From a virus: a stretch of 33,039 bases of DNA. Positions 21,028-29,064 of the stretch are shown here, in pieces; the first letter of the stretch is position 1, and each line of letters begins with the position of its first letter. The DNA lies in the IMG/VR virus record IMGVR_UViG_3300042562_001789, positions 1 to 33,039 of that record. One strand, given 5' to 3'. Below the pieces are notes generated by a model. The model was given only the letters and a program-made list of their open reading frames with translations. It did not search any database and was not told where the DNA came from. Position numbers and translations under genes: made by a program.

Positions 21028-21028
21028 C
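20997..21028 (-). promoter_or_regulatory. Bacteroidota-type promoter toward noncoding region and tRNA array 1
   Basis: On minus: GTTGA (21028-21024), 19 bases, TATCTTTG (21004-20997). No clean ATG gene follows, so it may drive the 20500-20829 RNA and tRNAs. Confidence 0.65.
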
Positions 21029-21055
21029 TACTTTATGAAAATATTTTAATATTTT

Positions 21056-21466
21056 TTAAAAATTCCACTCATTATTTGGTTTAACATCTTGATTATCAGT
21101 TAAATCAGTAATAAAAGTTTTTTTATTAATATCATCTCTAATTCTAGCTGCATCTTCATATCTTTCTTCAGTAACGGCTAACTCAAGTTGTTTTTGTAAT
21201 GGTAATTCTTTTTTGACACCAGAAGTTTCAAGTGGTGAACCCACCATTTCAATTTTAACTATAGTACCATGTTCATTTTCCCATTCAGTTCTTTCAAATG
21301 TGTAACCACCATCTTCATATCTAGATACCGATTTAGGTTCACCTAATTCACTTTCATCATCATTTTTTAATGATTCTCTCATATTCATTAAAGTTTTAAT
21401 GAATTTTTGTAATTTCTCATTTTTCTTATTCCCATTATTAAAGGATTCGTCAAAATTATCAAACAT
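21056..21466 (-). CDS. UVR-motif protein
   Basis: 136 residues. The C-terminal part holds a UVR motif (LPLQKQLELAVTEERYEDAARIRDDINK), the helical hairpin that UvrB, UvrC, McsA and ClpC use for protein-protein contacts. The N-terminus is charged, with a middle beta segment (DGGYTFERTEWENEHGTIVKIEM). Resembles small McsA-like/UVR proteins of Bacteroidota. Could bind host UvrA/C or a Clp ATPase; role is inference. Two TGACAnTTAGTCA palindromes lie upstream. Confidence 0.75.
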   Translation of the reverse strand: MFDNFDESFNNGNKKNEKLQKFIKTLMNMRESLKNDDESELGEPKSVSRYEDGGYTFERTEWENEHGTIVKIEMVGSPLETSGVKKELPLQKQLELAVTEERYEDAARIRDDINKKTFITDLTDNQDVKPNNEWNF

Positions 21467-21532
21467 AACTATTTTTTATTTATTGATTTATTATAATTTA
21501 TATTGTCAAGTAAAATGCCAAATAATATTTAG

Positions 21533-21545
21533 TGACATTTAGTCA
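21533..21545. promoter_or_regulatory. Palindromic element TGACATTTAGTCA
   Basis: TGAC/GTCA inverted repeat with a 5-base centre; differs by one base from the copy at 21575-21587, 42 bases away. Possible operator pair upstream of the UVR gene. Confidence 0.4.
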
Positions 21546-21573
21546 TTAAATATCTATTTTTAAAAAATCTTAA

Positions 21574-21588
21574 CTGACAATTAGTCAG
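21574..21588 (-). terminator. Hairpin CTGAC/GTCAG, terminator or operator
   Basis: Directly after the stop of the 21592-21819 gene and followed on minus by TTAAGATTTTTT, so it can act as terminator; its core TGACAATTAGTCA also matches the palindrome at 21533. Confidence 0.5.
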
Positions 21589-21591
21589 GTA

Positions 21592-21819
21592 TTAATTTTT
21601 CTTAACTTTTTTAATTAGGTGTTTAATAGGGTTTACCTTAGAAAAGTGAAAATAAAGACCAAAGCAAAATGCTGATAATAGGTAAAAAATAAATGTGGTA
21701 ATTCCATAAGAACCTGTTAGTTGAAATATCATGTAAAATAGTATATCGAAACCCATCGGATTGAAGAACATTCCTAGCATTAGCATTATTATCGATATTT
21801 TTCTGTTTACTGGGGTCAC
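21592..21819 (-). CDS. Small membrane protein, GTG start
   Basis: 75 residues with two or three hydrophobic spans (ISIIMLMLGMFFNPMGF, LFYMIF...GITTFIFYLLSAFCFGLYF) and a lysine-rich cytoplasmic tail (IKHLIKKVKKN). The only start in this frame is GTG at 21819. An ATG at 21826 in another frame gives a less protein-like 62-residue product; joining that ATG to this frame would need a frameshift. Function unknown. Confidence 0.5.
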   Translation of the reverse strand: MTPVNRKISIIMLMLGMFFNPMGFDILFYMIFQLTGSYGITTFIFYLLSAFCFGLYFHFSKVNPIKHLIKKVKKN

Positions 21820-21852
21820 TGTCCATAATTTTTTTAATTTGTTTATATTATA

Positions 21853-21884
21853 AAAACCGCTACATATAAATATATAGCGGTTTT
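21853..21884 (-). terminator. Intrinsic terminator
   Basis: AAAACCGCTA/TAGCGGTTTT stem with a 12-base loop; T runs on both sides. It lies 20 bases after the stop of the 21905-22078 gene on minus. Confidence 0.8.
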
Positions 21885-21904
21885 AGTTTATTTAAGTTAT
21901 TTTT

Positions 21905-22078
21905 TTAAAACCAACAAGTTATCATAGATACCCCTGGTATTAAACCGATAGCGTGAATTATTTCCTCTTTCCAAACTGGACCTTCAAAGTCACAATTTAA
22001 TAATTTCACGATGTTTACAATCCAAGCTACTAAAACGTAAGCCCAAATTAAAAATGGTATTAAAGCTAATTTTCTCAT
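21905..22078 (-). CDS. 57-residue membrane-associated protein
   Basis: MRKLALIPFLIWAYVLVAWI is one hydrophobic span, followed by VNIVKLLNCDFEGPVWKEE and a second weakly hydrophobic C-terminal stretch (AIGLIPGVSMITCWF). Two cysteines. Own promoter at 22101-22132 and own terminator at 21853-21884, so an independent unit. Family unknown. Confidence 0.65.
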   Translation of the reverse strand: MRKLALIPFLIWAYVLVAWIVNIVKLLNCDFEGPVWKEEIIHAIGLIPGVSMITCWF

Positions 22079-22100
22079 TTTTTTTTATATTTTGTTTATA

Positions 22101-22132
22101 CAAATATATGTATAATTTTTTAATTAAACAAA
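22101..22132 (-). promoter_or_regulatory. Bacteroidota-type promoter
   Basis: On minus: TTTGT (22132-22128), 19 bases, TATATTTG (22108-22101). Drives the 57-residue gene. Confidence 0.8.
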
Positions 22133-22139
22133 TAAAAAA

Positions 22140-22205
22140 TTATCTTCTATAATTAGGACCATTTACGATTAAAAAGAAAAATATAAGGATGATAACAATT
22201 GCCAT
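22140..22205 (-). CDS. Possible 21-residue membrane peptide
   Basis: ATG at 22205, one base after the ATPase stop, gives MAIVIILIFFFLIVNGPNYRR: a single transmembrane helix with a basic end. Small size and tight spacing to the transporter operon recall regulatory membrane peptides of transporters, but it may be chance. Confidence 0.4.
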   Translation of the reverse strand: MAIVIILIFFFLIVNGPNYRR

Positions 22206-22206
22206 A

Positions 22207-23025
22207 TTATGAATTTATTAAATCATTTTTAATTACATTAACTAGATTTAAATGTTCTGTACCAAATTTTTCCCAAGCTAAACCCATTTGTTTCAAATCG
22301 TAATGTTTAACTACCGTACTATAATCTTTAATACCATCTTTATGACCAATCACATAGATACTATCAGCCAATTCAACAGCCAGGTTAATATCATGTGTTG
22401 AGAATATGATAGTATTCAATTCATGACTCTCTTGAATTAATTTAAATGCTGATTTAACATTCTCAATGTTACCAACATCTAAACCACTGAACGGTTCATC
22501 AAATACCATAAAATGACCTGATGATAACAGTTGTTCAATAATAGCAGTTCTTTGTCTTTGGCCACCAGATAATTCACATGGGTATTTATCCTTATGTTCA
22601 AATAACCCCCAATCAGTTAGATACTTATCAATCAATGTTGATTTTTCGTCTTTAGTAATACCTTTCTTTCTCAATGCATAATTACAGATTTGTGTAATTG
22701 TTTTGTGTCTAAACAATGTATACTTTTGGTCAACAAACCCAACATCACCTTCACCTACTAATTTAGCATCATCTTTATTAACACTAGCTATATCAGTAAT
22801 CAACACCCTACCCGTTGTTGGTTTAATCAAACCAGTTAATGCTTTGAATAAAGTTGATTTACCTCTACCTGAACGACCAACTACTGCAATTGTTTGTCCC
22901 ACTACCAAACCTTCAGAAATTACATCTTGTTCAGTTAGGTTAATGTCTTTAATAATTGTTTTACCATCATATGCAACGCTAACGTTGTCAAGACATAAAA
23001 TTGTTTCTTTAATTTCGTATTTCAT
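22207..23025 (-). CDS. ABC transporter ATPase (SsuB/TauB type)
   Basis: 272 residues. Walker A GRSGRGKST (about residue 50), Q-loop region GFVDQKYTLF, signature LSGGQRQRTAI, Walker B FMVFDEP, D-loop SGLD and switch His in STHDINLA: all catalytic elements present. Closest in style to the nitrate/sulfonate/taurine group (SsuB, TauB, NrtD), matching the permease and NMT1-like binding protein of the same operon. Hydrolyses ATP on the cytoplasmic face to power transport. Starts 2 bases after the permease stop. The C-terminal 40 residues beyond the core are not recognised. Confidence 0.93.
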   Translation of the reverse strand: MKYEIKETILCLDNVSVAYDGKTIIKDINLTEQDVISEGLVVGQTIAVVGRSGRGKSTLFKALTGLIKPTTGRVLITDIASVNKDDAKLVGEGDVGFVDQKYTLFRHKTITQICNYALRKKGITKDEKSTLIDKYLTDWGLFEHKDKYPCELSGGQRQRTAIIEQLLSSGHFMVFDEPFSGLDVGNIENVKSAFKLIQESHELNTIIFSTHDINLAVELADSIYVIGHKDGIKDYSTVVKHYDLKQMGLAWEKFGTEHLNLVNVIKNDLINS

Positions 23026-23027
23026 GA

Positions 23028-23795
23028 TTAGATTTTTGAGTATCTGAATAAACGTTTTCTGATAAATGTTAAGGTAAAGTCCATAAATAAACCTACTAAC
23101 AAGATAATTAATTGTAATGCGATAATTCGACCATGATTCATGAACTTATCAGAATTTTTGATTAGGAAACCTAAACCACCAGCAGCTGCTAAAATACTCT
23201 CTACAGTTACTATCATCATCCACACAATTGCTAGGTTTTGTCTAACTACTTCAATAACGTAGTCCACACGACCTTTAATTACAACTTCCCATAGAATCTC
23301 CCATCTATTGCAACCAAGTGCTCTAGCGTGGTCAAAATCCTCTTGTGGGATATCTTTTAGCATAGCTAATAATGATGTTGTTAAGTAAGTTGTCATAAAC
23401 GTAACCAACACCCAAACTTGAATTGCTCTACCATCAGTTAATAATATTGATATGTAGAATGAAATTCCAGTTAATGGTAGGTATCTAAATTTACTTAAAA
23501 TATTAGATATTGGTGATATTACTGGTAGTGTTGATAGGTAAGCAAATACTAATGATATTGTAATTGCTATTAGTACCGCTTTACCACATAATGCTAATGA
23601 ACTAAATATGTGGACAATTAATCCCTCTTTATAAAGTTCAGATACACCACTAAATACTTGACCTGGTGTTGGGAACATATGTGTAGTCCCAAGACTAGAT
23701 AAAACCCAAAGTGTTATAATGGTTAACAACCAACCTAATCCTATAAAAAGTTTAGTTTTTTGGGTTATATTCTCGAAAGGTTTAAAAATATTCAT
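23028..23795 (-). CDS. ABC transporter permease (SsuC/TauC type)
   Basis: 255 residues with about six membrane spans (around 15-38, 60-85, 95-118, 125-148, 190-210, 225-245). The cytoplasmic EAA-like loop is present: DFDHARALGCNRWEILWEVV, which docks the ATPase. Belongs to the BPD_transp_1 fold of nitrate/sulfonate/taurine importers. Starts 5 bases after the barrel gene stop and is followed by the ATPase, so the two should be made in equal amounts. A phage-encoded, complete importer core is unusual. Confidence 0.92.
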   Translation of the reverse strand: MNIFKPFENITQKTKLFIGLGWLLTIITLWVLSSLGTTHMFPTPGQVFSGVSELYKEGLIVHIFSSLALCGKAVLIAITISLVFAYLSTLPVISPISNILSKFRYLPLTGISFYISILLTDGRAIQVWVLVTFMTTYLTTSLLAMLKDIPQEDFDHARALGCNRWEILWEVVIKGRVDYVIEVVRQNLAIVWMMIVTVESILAAAGGLGFLIKNSDKFMNHGRIIALQLIILLVGLFMDFTLTFIRKRLFRYSKI

Positions 23796-23800
23796 ACTGA

Positions 23801-24304
23801 TTAGAAATTGTAAGTAAGTCCTGTACTGATATAATCAATACCATCCCAGTTGCTTGATTGAATAAAAATACCGTATTTTTTGATACTTACTGACATCCCA
23901 ACACCATATTCAATGAATAATTGTTTTGTTGAAATATAATTACCAATACCAAATATACCATAGACACTAATTGGCCCAATTGGTTGATTAAATGATGTTT
24001 TAACTTCATACCAGTAGTTTTGAATTGCATCACCATGGAAATCTAAATTACCTCTACCAGCAACTAAACCTAAACCAAAGTTGTCATACATACCACCAAA
24101 TTCAATTGATGGGTAAGATGTTTTACCAAATGTTGATGAACCAGTGTTTGAAATTGAGATACCAGCTGATAAGTAATAACAAACTTTAGCTGAGTCAGAA
24201 CCCTTTAATTCTGAATTATCAAAGTCAGTTGTAGTCCCTAATTTAATTTGATTGAATGATGTTAATGACACCAATAATGATAATACTAATAATAAATTTT
24301 TCAT
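23801..24304 (-). CDS. Exported small beta-barrel, probably outer membrane
   Basis: 167 residues. N-terminal signal peptide (MKNLLLVLSLLVSLTSFNQ), then alternating glycine/aromatic strands (YPSIEFGGMYDNFGLGLVAG, ISVYGIFGIGNYI, LFIEYGVGMSVSIKKYGIFI) and a last strand ending in Phe (ISTGLTYNF), the usual signal for outer-membrane insertion by BAM. About eight strands fit this length. It sits between the binding-protein/OmpA fusion and the permease, with a terminator upstream at 24325, so it may be transcribed with permease and ATPase from read-through or an unseen promoter. Could be the outer-membrane part of the transport system. Confidence 0.75.
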   Translation of the reverse strand: MKNLLLVLSLLVSLTSFNQIKLGTTTDFDNSELKGSDSAKVCYYLSAGISISNTGSSTFGKTSYPSIEFGGMYDNFGLGLVAGRGNLDFHGDAIQNYWYEVKTSFNQPIGPISVYGIFGIGNYISTKQLFIEYGVGMSVSIKKYGIFIQSSNWDGIDYISTGLTYNF

Positions 24305-24324
24305 TTTGTTTTTTTTAAGGTTAA

Positions 24325-24357
24325 AAAATGGGGTAAACCTTAGATTTACCCCATTTT
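24325..24357 (-). terminator. Strong 13-pair hairpin, terminator or attenuator
   Basis: AAAATGGGGTAAA/TTTACCCCATTTT with a 7-base loop, right after the stop of the 608-residue gene and before the barrel gene. It splits the operon, probably lowering expression of the barrel, permease and ATPase relative to the binding protein. Confidence 0.8.
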
Positions 24358-24374
24358 AATGTTTAATTTTCAGA

Positions 24375-26201
24375 TTACTGTAGTAATGTGATTTCTACTC
24401 GTCTATTCTTAGCTTTACCTTGCGCCGTTGAGTTATCAGCAACTGGTCTAGAATCACCTTTACCATCTACCTCTTGGATACGTGATTTAGGAATTCCACG
24501 ATTTTCAAGGTATTCAACTACCGCATTTGCTCTACCTTTAGATAAGGTCATGTTGCTTGATGGGTTACCAACGTTATCAGTGTGACCTACAATTCTTAAT
24601 TTAGAATCTTCCGCTTGCATTAACAAGTTATAGATTTTCTCTAAATCTTTATTTGATACTTGTTGAATTGTAGTACTTCCAGTTGCAAAGTTAATATTCC
24701 AGTTACCACTAGCCATAACGTGTGTTTTGTTTTTTGAGTAATCAGATTTTTCGACCATACCTACATCAATATCATCAATGTTTTTCAAGTAACGTAAGTT
24801 TACAGCTTCATCGTAAGGTACAATTCTATCAACTGATTGCATAAATCCGTAAGGATTCAATTCACTTAAGTACGTTGATACTTGGTTATATACTGACTCA
24901 TAACGATTGATACCATCACTGATACCGTAGTATTGCATAGCATCACCATAGTTAAGTACTCTTGACCCGCCCATGTTGTATACAAGTCCGTTTTTATTAC
25001 CTTTCGTACCTTTGAACATTGTGTACCAGTATTCAGGTGTTTCCATATCAAATGTCTTTGCAACACATTCAGATGCTTTTACTCTCCATGAATCATATTG
25101 TTTCATTTGGTTAGATGCGGTCAATGCTGATTTAAGGATATTACTTACGATTTTAGGGTGTTTTGCCGCCCATTCTTTAACACCGATTAAAGTAGTTGCC
25201 ATTTGATTTCTAAATTCATGTGTTGATACAACATCAGTAAATCCAGTCAATGCATCAAATACAATCTTATCACCAGGTGTCCATGTAGCACAACCATCAA
25301 TTTTCTTATTGATTGTCTTACCAGTCAATTTACCGTCTTTAACTTCTTTCAATTCAACAGTGAAACCATTCTTTTGAGATTTGATTAATTCTTTTGCAGA
25401 GTTAATATAGTCATCATCTTCAGATGGGTAAAAGTTTACAGCTTCAGGGTCATATGTTGTTACATCGGGATTAACTTTCAATCCATTAGCAAAAACGTAG
25501 TTTAATGAAGTTACCCAGTCACCATCACCAATAACAGTTGAGATAAGGGCACCTTTCATTGATTGTGGGTCTGTTTTCCATTCTTTAGGTCCGATTAATT
25601 TATCTTCACCATCTGACATACCGAAACAACCTTGAACCTCTACGTGATATTTACCTTCACCAAATTTATCATCTAATGCTGATTGCATAGTAGAGATGTA
25701 ATATGGTGCACCATCACCCATTATAATAACACCATAAGCTGATTTATTAGATTTAGGATATTCAACACCACGGTCCATTTCCTCAATAAACTTCAACTGC
25801 ATATTCTTTAATTCGGTAACCCAGTCTTGTCTGATGATTTCCAAATTAACACCGTTTGCCTCCATAAGGGAACCTTCAGTTGTTTTTGGACCACCATTTG
25901 CTACGATGATACCAGATTGGCCATTCCAAGCGTATCCAGCAATTCGTACTACTGATTTATCAGACATTTCACTTGATAACTCATCAGATGGTAAATCAAT
26001 CAAAGTACTTCTCATACTGTTATCGATATTATCATCACTCAATTCCATTCCGTCTAGTGTTTTAGATTCATCTACACGAAGTCCAGGTGCTAAGAAATAC
26101 ACACCAGTTAAAACGATGGCTAAACCAGCCGCTAAAATAAAAATTTCAAATCCTGTAGTCAAACCTTGATTTGGATTTTTTCTGTTAAAAATTCTTCCCA
26201 T
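24375..26201 (-). CDS. Membrane-anchored periplasmic binding protein fused to OmpA domain
   Basis: 608 residues. Residues about 20-40 (FEIFILAAGLAIVLTGVYFLA) form an uncleaved N-terminal membrane anchor. About 65-450 resemble an ABC-importer binding protein of the NMT1/SsuA-like type (VVRIAGYAWNGQSGIIVANGG, YGVIIMGDGAPYYIST, FTVELKEV, CATWTPGDKIVF, TTLIGVKEWAAKHPKIV). About 495-606 are a full OmpA C-terminal domain: NWNINFATGSTTI, LRIVGHTDNVGNPSSNM, LSKGRANAVVEYL, NRRVEITL, with the Asp and Arg that bind diaminopimelate. So it should span from inner membrane to peptidoglycan and present ligand to the permease encoded downstream. Same domain pairing is known in bacteria, but its presence in a phage operon is striking. 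Confidence 0.85.
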   Translation of the reverse strand: MGRIFNRKNPNQGLTTGFEIFILAAGLAIVLTGVYFLAPGLRVDESKTLDGMELSDDNIDNSMRSTLIDLPSDELSSEMSDKSVVRIAGYAWNGQSGIIVANGGPKTTEGSLMEANGVNLEIIRQDWVTELKNMQLKFIEEMDRGVEYPKSNKSAYGVIIMGDGAPYYISTMQSALDDKFGEGKYHVEVQGCFGMSDGEDKLIGPKEWKTDPQSMKGALISTVIGDGDWVTSLNYVFANGLKVNPDVTTYDPEAVNFYPSEDDDYINSAKELIKSQKNGFTVELKEVKDGKLTGKTINKKIDGCATWTPGDKIVFDALTGFTDVVSTHEFRNQMATTLIGVKEWAAKHPKIVSNILKSALTASNQMKQYDSWRVKASECVAKTFDMETPEYWYTMFKGTKGNKNGLVYNMGGSRVLNYGDAMQYYGISDGINRYESVYNQVSTYLSELNPYGFMQSVDRIVPYDEAVNLRYLKNIDDIDVGMVEKSDYSKNKTHVMASGNWNINFATGSTTIQQVSNKDLEKIYNLLMQAEDSKLRIVGHTDNVGNPSSNMTLSKGRANAVVEYLENRGIPKSRIQEVDGKGDSRPVADNSTAQGKAKNRRVEITLLQ

Positions 26202-26251
26202 TTTTTTTCTTTTTTTTTTGTTATTAATAATTGTTTTTAAATTTTACCTTA

Positions 26252-26283
26252 CAAAGATAAGGATAACTTTTCAATTATCCAAA
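26252..26283 (-). promoter_or_regulatory. Bacteroidota-type promoter inside envelope operon
   Basis: On minus: TTTGG (26283-26279), 19 bases, TATCTTTG (26259-26252), 50 bases before the binding-protein ATG, giving a long leader. Confidence 0.8.
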
Positions 26284-26308
26284 TCTTTTTTGATTTTTTT
26301 TTGATTAA

Positions 26309-27412
26309 TTAAAATAATTCACCAAATCCACCACTTTTCAACTTATCATCACCCGTTAATTTGTATTCTGGGTTGTTATAAGCTTTAGCTGAAGGTACAG
26401 TTTCAGTACCGATTCTAATTTGATTAGCTAATGTATCTAGATTTGTATATAGTTCATCACTATCCAATGAATATTTACTTGTTAAAGTATCAATATCATT
26501 TAAGTTACCAGCTGTGATTGCAATATCTTCAGCAATTGTACTTGTTACAACATCTAATGCGTAATCAAGTTCCCAGCTCTTAGTAAACAACATTGCTGAT
26601 TTTGCACTTTCTGTAGCTTCTCTAGATTTTTGAGCAAATGCATAATCTTTCTTCAAGATTTCAATTGTTGCATCAAAGTCTAATACTTTAATATCCATAC
26701 TTGTCTCAACCATTATCAATTTTTGACCGAATTTCTTCATGATATTGGCTCTTGTACCATATTTAGTAACAAAATCTTTAGATTGTACCATTTGGTGACC
26801 TACACGTTGTGCTTCAGATAGTAACTTCATCAATTCAGCGTTACCATTTACATAGTCATCAGAACCTCTAGCAGCCGCACCATCCTTAGCAACCATTTCA
26901 TCTAATTCAGCTTTTAATTTCTGAGCTTTACTTTGTAATGAAATAATACGGTTTTGCATTTCTTTAGCATCTTTCTCCGATTTATCAGCTTCAACTTCCA
27001 TATCTTGTCTAAGATTTGAAATTTTACCTTTAGATAATCTAAAATTTTGCTGATTAGCAATCATTAATTGTCTTTGTTTTTCCAACTCCATAAAAGGGTC
27101 ATGTTTTATAATTGCCTTATGTAAGTTTCGTGTTAAAACTCGAATACCTTTCAATATAACTGGCATAGCAATCACTAAACCAACCAATAGTATTCCAGTT
27201 GCAGCAACTGCTAAAAATTGACCAATAGCTAAGAACAATGGTGGTAATACATATACCCATGTTAAATACCCCAATCCGATTAATGCTCCTAATTTCAAGA
27301 ACCAGAATAATCCTTTTTCACCTTTTCTGAACTTGTCGATTTTGTTTGAAATCTCACCTTCAGAGAAGTGTTTCATAATAGGGAGATTCATGTACGTGTT
27401 TTGTGTTTCCAT
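26309..27412 (-). CDS. Membrane coiled-coil protein (PspA-like region)
   Basis: 367 residues. A short cytoplasmic start, two adjacent hydrophobic segments at about 34-85 (LFWFLKLGALIGLGYLTWVYV and FLAVAATGILLVGLVIAMPVI), then a long coiled coil (about 105-195, NLRQDMEVEADKSEKDAKEM) and a helical region with QSKDFVTKYGTRANIMKKF resembling PspA/IM30-type helices. C-terminus is short and disordered. Likely an inner-membrane scaffold with a large cytoplasmic coiled coil. Three bases separate it from the 231-residue gene upstream, and it precedes the binding-protein fusion, so it is part of the envelope operon. No certain family. Confidence 0.6.
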   Translation of the reverse strand: METQNTYMNLPIMKHFSEGEISNKIDKFRKGEKGLFWFLKLGALIGLGYLTWVYVLPPLFLAIGQFLAVAATGILLVGLVIAMPVILKGIRVLTRNLHKAIIKHDPFMELEKQRQLMIANQQNFRLSKGKISNLRQDMEVEADKSEKDAKEMQNRIISLQSKAQKLKAELDEMVAKDGAAARGSDDYVNGNAELMKLLSEAQRVGHQMVQSKDFVTKYGTRANIMKKFGQKLIMVETSMDIKVLDFDATIEILKKDYAFAQKSREATESAKSAMLFTKSWELDYALDVVTSTIAEDIAITAGNLNDIDTLTSKYSLDSDELYTNLDTLANQIRIGTETVPSAKAYNNPEYKLTGDDKLKSGGFGELF

Positions 27413-27414
27413 TT

Positions 27415-28110
27415 TTACTTTAAATTATTAGTTAAACCTTGTTTTACTGCGTTAATTGATGACAGTATTTTATCTTTAGCTACATCATTAGCCATTAATT
27501 TGCAATCTACTTCAGTTAATTCGTTTGCATATTTATTATCAATTTCTGAAAGTGATGATTGTTTTGATACAATTTGATTGCTGATTGCTTCCATTTGCAT
27601 TTTCAAACCATCAAGTTCACTAGACAATTGACTTCTTTCGTTTTCTTTAGTACTTAACAACTGATTTTTCTTAGTTGTACCGTTATCAACGTAACTTTTA
27701 TGAACTTTCATAATCTCATCAAAATAGTATTGAGATTGAGATAATAATGATTCTTTAGATACATTACCATCCATAGCTTTACCCATACTTAAGGCCATAG
27801 CATAAACTTGTGGATTATCAATACCACCACTAACCACAGCTTTATAGAATTCATAGAAATCATAACCAGCTTGATTCAAACCATCAAAACCAGATTCATA
27901 TAACTGAATGATTTTTTCTAAATGTGGTTGACATGAAGGGTTATTAATAGATGCAACTGTTGGTGTTACATTTGGAAATGTAGTGGGTGGTATCATATTC
28001 GAAGTTTCGTTTACCCCTGGAAACTTAACTGCTTCTGTTACGATAGGTGCAACAGTTTCTGGTTTTTTTTCTTCCTCATTGTTAATAAAGAACAAATCTT
28101 TTAATCCCAT
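27415..28110 (-). CDS. Cytoplasmic coiled-coil protein, first gene of envelope operon
   Basis: 231 residues. Residues 1-65 are proline/threonine-rich and disordered; about 65-150 are compact helical (YDFYEFYKAVVSGGIDNPQVYAMALSMGKAM); about 150-231 form a coiled coil (ERSQLSSELDGLKMQMEAISN). No membrane span. Paired with the 367-residue membrane coiled-coil protein (3-base gap), so the two may interact. Promoter at 28152-28183 with a 41-base leader. Family unknown. Confidence 0.6.
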   Translation of the reverse strand: MGLKDLFFINNEEEKKPETVAPIVTEAVKFPGVNETSNMIPPTTFPNVTPTVASINNPSCQPHLEKIIQLYESGFDGLNQAGYDFYEFYKAVVSGGIDNPQVYAMALSMGKAMDGNVSKESLLSQSQYYFDEIMKVHKSYVDNGTTKKNQLLSTKENERSQLSSELDGLKMQMEAISNQIVSKQSSLSEIDNKYANELTEVDCKLMANDVAKDKILSSINAVKQGLTNNLK

Positions 28111-28151
28111 TTTTTTTCTTTTTTTCGTTAATAATATTTTTAATTACCTGA

Positions 28152-28183
28152 CAAAGATATGTATAATATTTCAATTAAACAAA
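28152..28183 (-). promoter_or_regulatory. Bacteroidota-type promoter of envelope operon
   Basis: On minus: TTTGT (28183-28179), 19 bases, TATCTTTG (28159-28152). Leader of about 40 bases before ATG 28110. Confidence 0.8.
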
Positions 28184-28209
28184 TATTTTTTAATTTTTTT
28201 TGATTTTTG

Positions 28210-28282
28210 TTGAGTGAAGAAGAATTGAACCTCAAGCATCTAGTATAAGAGACTGCCGTCCCCGCCTCGTCCAGAGCACCCA
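28210..28282 (-). pseudogene. Degenerate tRNA
   Basis: Acceptor TGGGTGC/TCACTCA (six of seven pair), T-loop TTCAATT with a weak stem (TGAGG/CTTCT), overall 73 bases. The D-arm is GC-rich and non-standard, and the anticodon arm shows only TCT/AGA around CTTATACT, hinting at anticodon TAT. Isolated from both tRNA arrays. Confidence 0.4.
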
Positions 28283-28292
28283 ATGGTTTAAA

Positions 28293-28598
28293 TTAAACCT
28301 TTTCCCAATAAGTTTTAGTTATCACCTTCTCTTTCTTTTCAACCCTATTAAGTTCTGTGATATCACTATCCTCTCTACCATAATCAGAATCAAAAACATA
28401 AGTATTAGTTTCCCAATAACCATCTAATTCTCTGGGTAATTCTGGGAAATATTTTTCAGATATTTCAGTTATTGACCTGGTAAAGAAGTTAGAACCCCTT
28501 CTATGTTCTTCATAACTATCTTCTTGAAAGTCTTCAATTAAGATATCAAAATCAATACCTAATTCTTTTGCGATTTGTCTTGTTATTTTATTAATCAT
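28293..28598 (-). CDS. Hypothetical acidic protein
   Basis: 101 residues, strongly acidic with several aromatic residues (ELGIDFDILIEDFQEDSYEE, YWETNTYVFDSDYG). No motif or membrane span. Four bases after the 28603-29061 gene. Unknown. Confidence 0.6.
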   Translation of the reverse strand: MINKITRQIAKELGIDFDILIEDFQEDSYEEHRRGSNFFTRSITEISEKYFPELPRELDGYWETNTYVFDSDYGREDSDITELNRVEKKEKVITKTYWEKV

Positions 28599-28602
28599 AA
28601 TT

Positions 28603-29061
28603 TTAATAGGTTGATTGGAATTTACTTTCTTCTAAAAAAGAACCTACTGTTTCCTTACTTTGCATTATTAAATCTTTAGCTATCTTTTCAGATATTACTT
28701 TATAGATAACATTTAAAATAGCATCCTGATGTGAACCATCTTCAAAATACTCTTTAAACTTTGTTTTAATACCAAATAAATCAATAGTATCTTTCACATG
28801 AAACTCTTTACCATTTAATACAAACTTACAATGCATAATTATAGTATTTTCGAAGTGAGTTCCATAAGAAGTATTTATAAAAAACCCTTCAGCTGTTATA
28901 ATGTTATCATTTAATTTAAAATGATGCATTATATTTTCAATTGCTTTTTCTTGAAACTCATTTAATAATTCTACACTTTTATCTGTTGGTGCTTTATGCT
29001 CATGTACAGTTTTTTCGTAAGGTACTAAACGTTCTGTATAAGTGTGTGTATTTTTACTCAT
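28603..29061 (-). CDS. Hypothetical protein
   Basis: 152 residues; helical N-terminus, central beta segment (ITAEGFFINTSYGTHFENT, MHCKFVLNGKEFHVKDTID), then helices. No recognised family. Three bases after the 58-residue membrane gene, in a five-gene unit that begins at 30036. Confidence 0.6.
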   Translation of the reverse strand: MSKNTHTYTERLVPYEKTVHEHKAPTDKSVELLNEFQEKAIENIMHHFKLNDNIITAEGFFINTSYGTHFENTIIMHCKFVLNGKEFHVKDTIDLFGIKTKFKEYFEDGSHQDAILNVIYKVISEKIAKDLIMQSKETVGSFLEESKFQSTY

Positions 29062-29064
29062 ATT

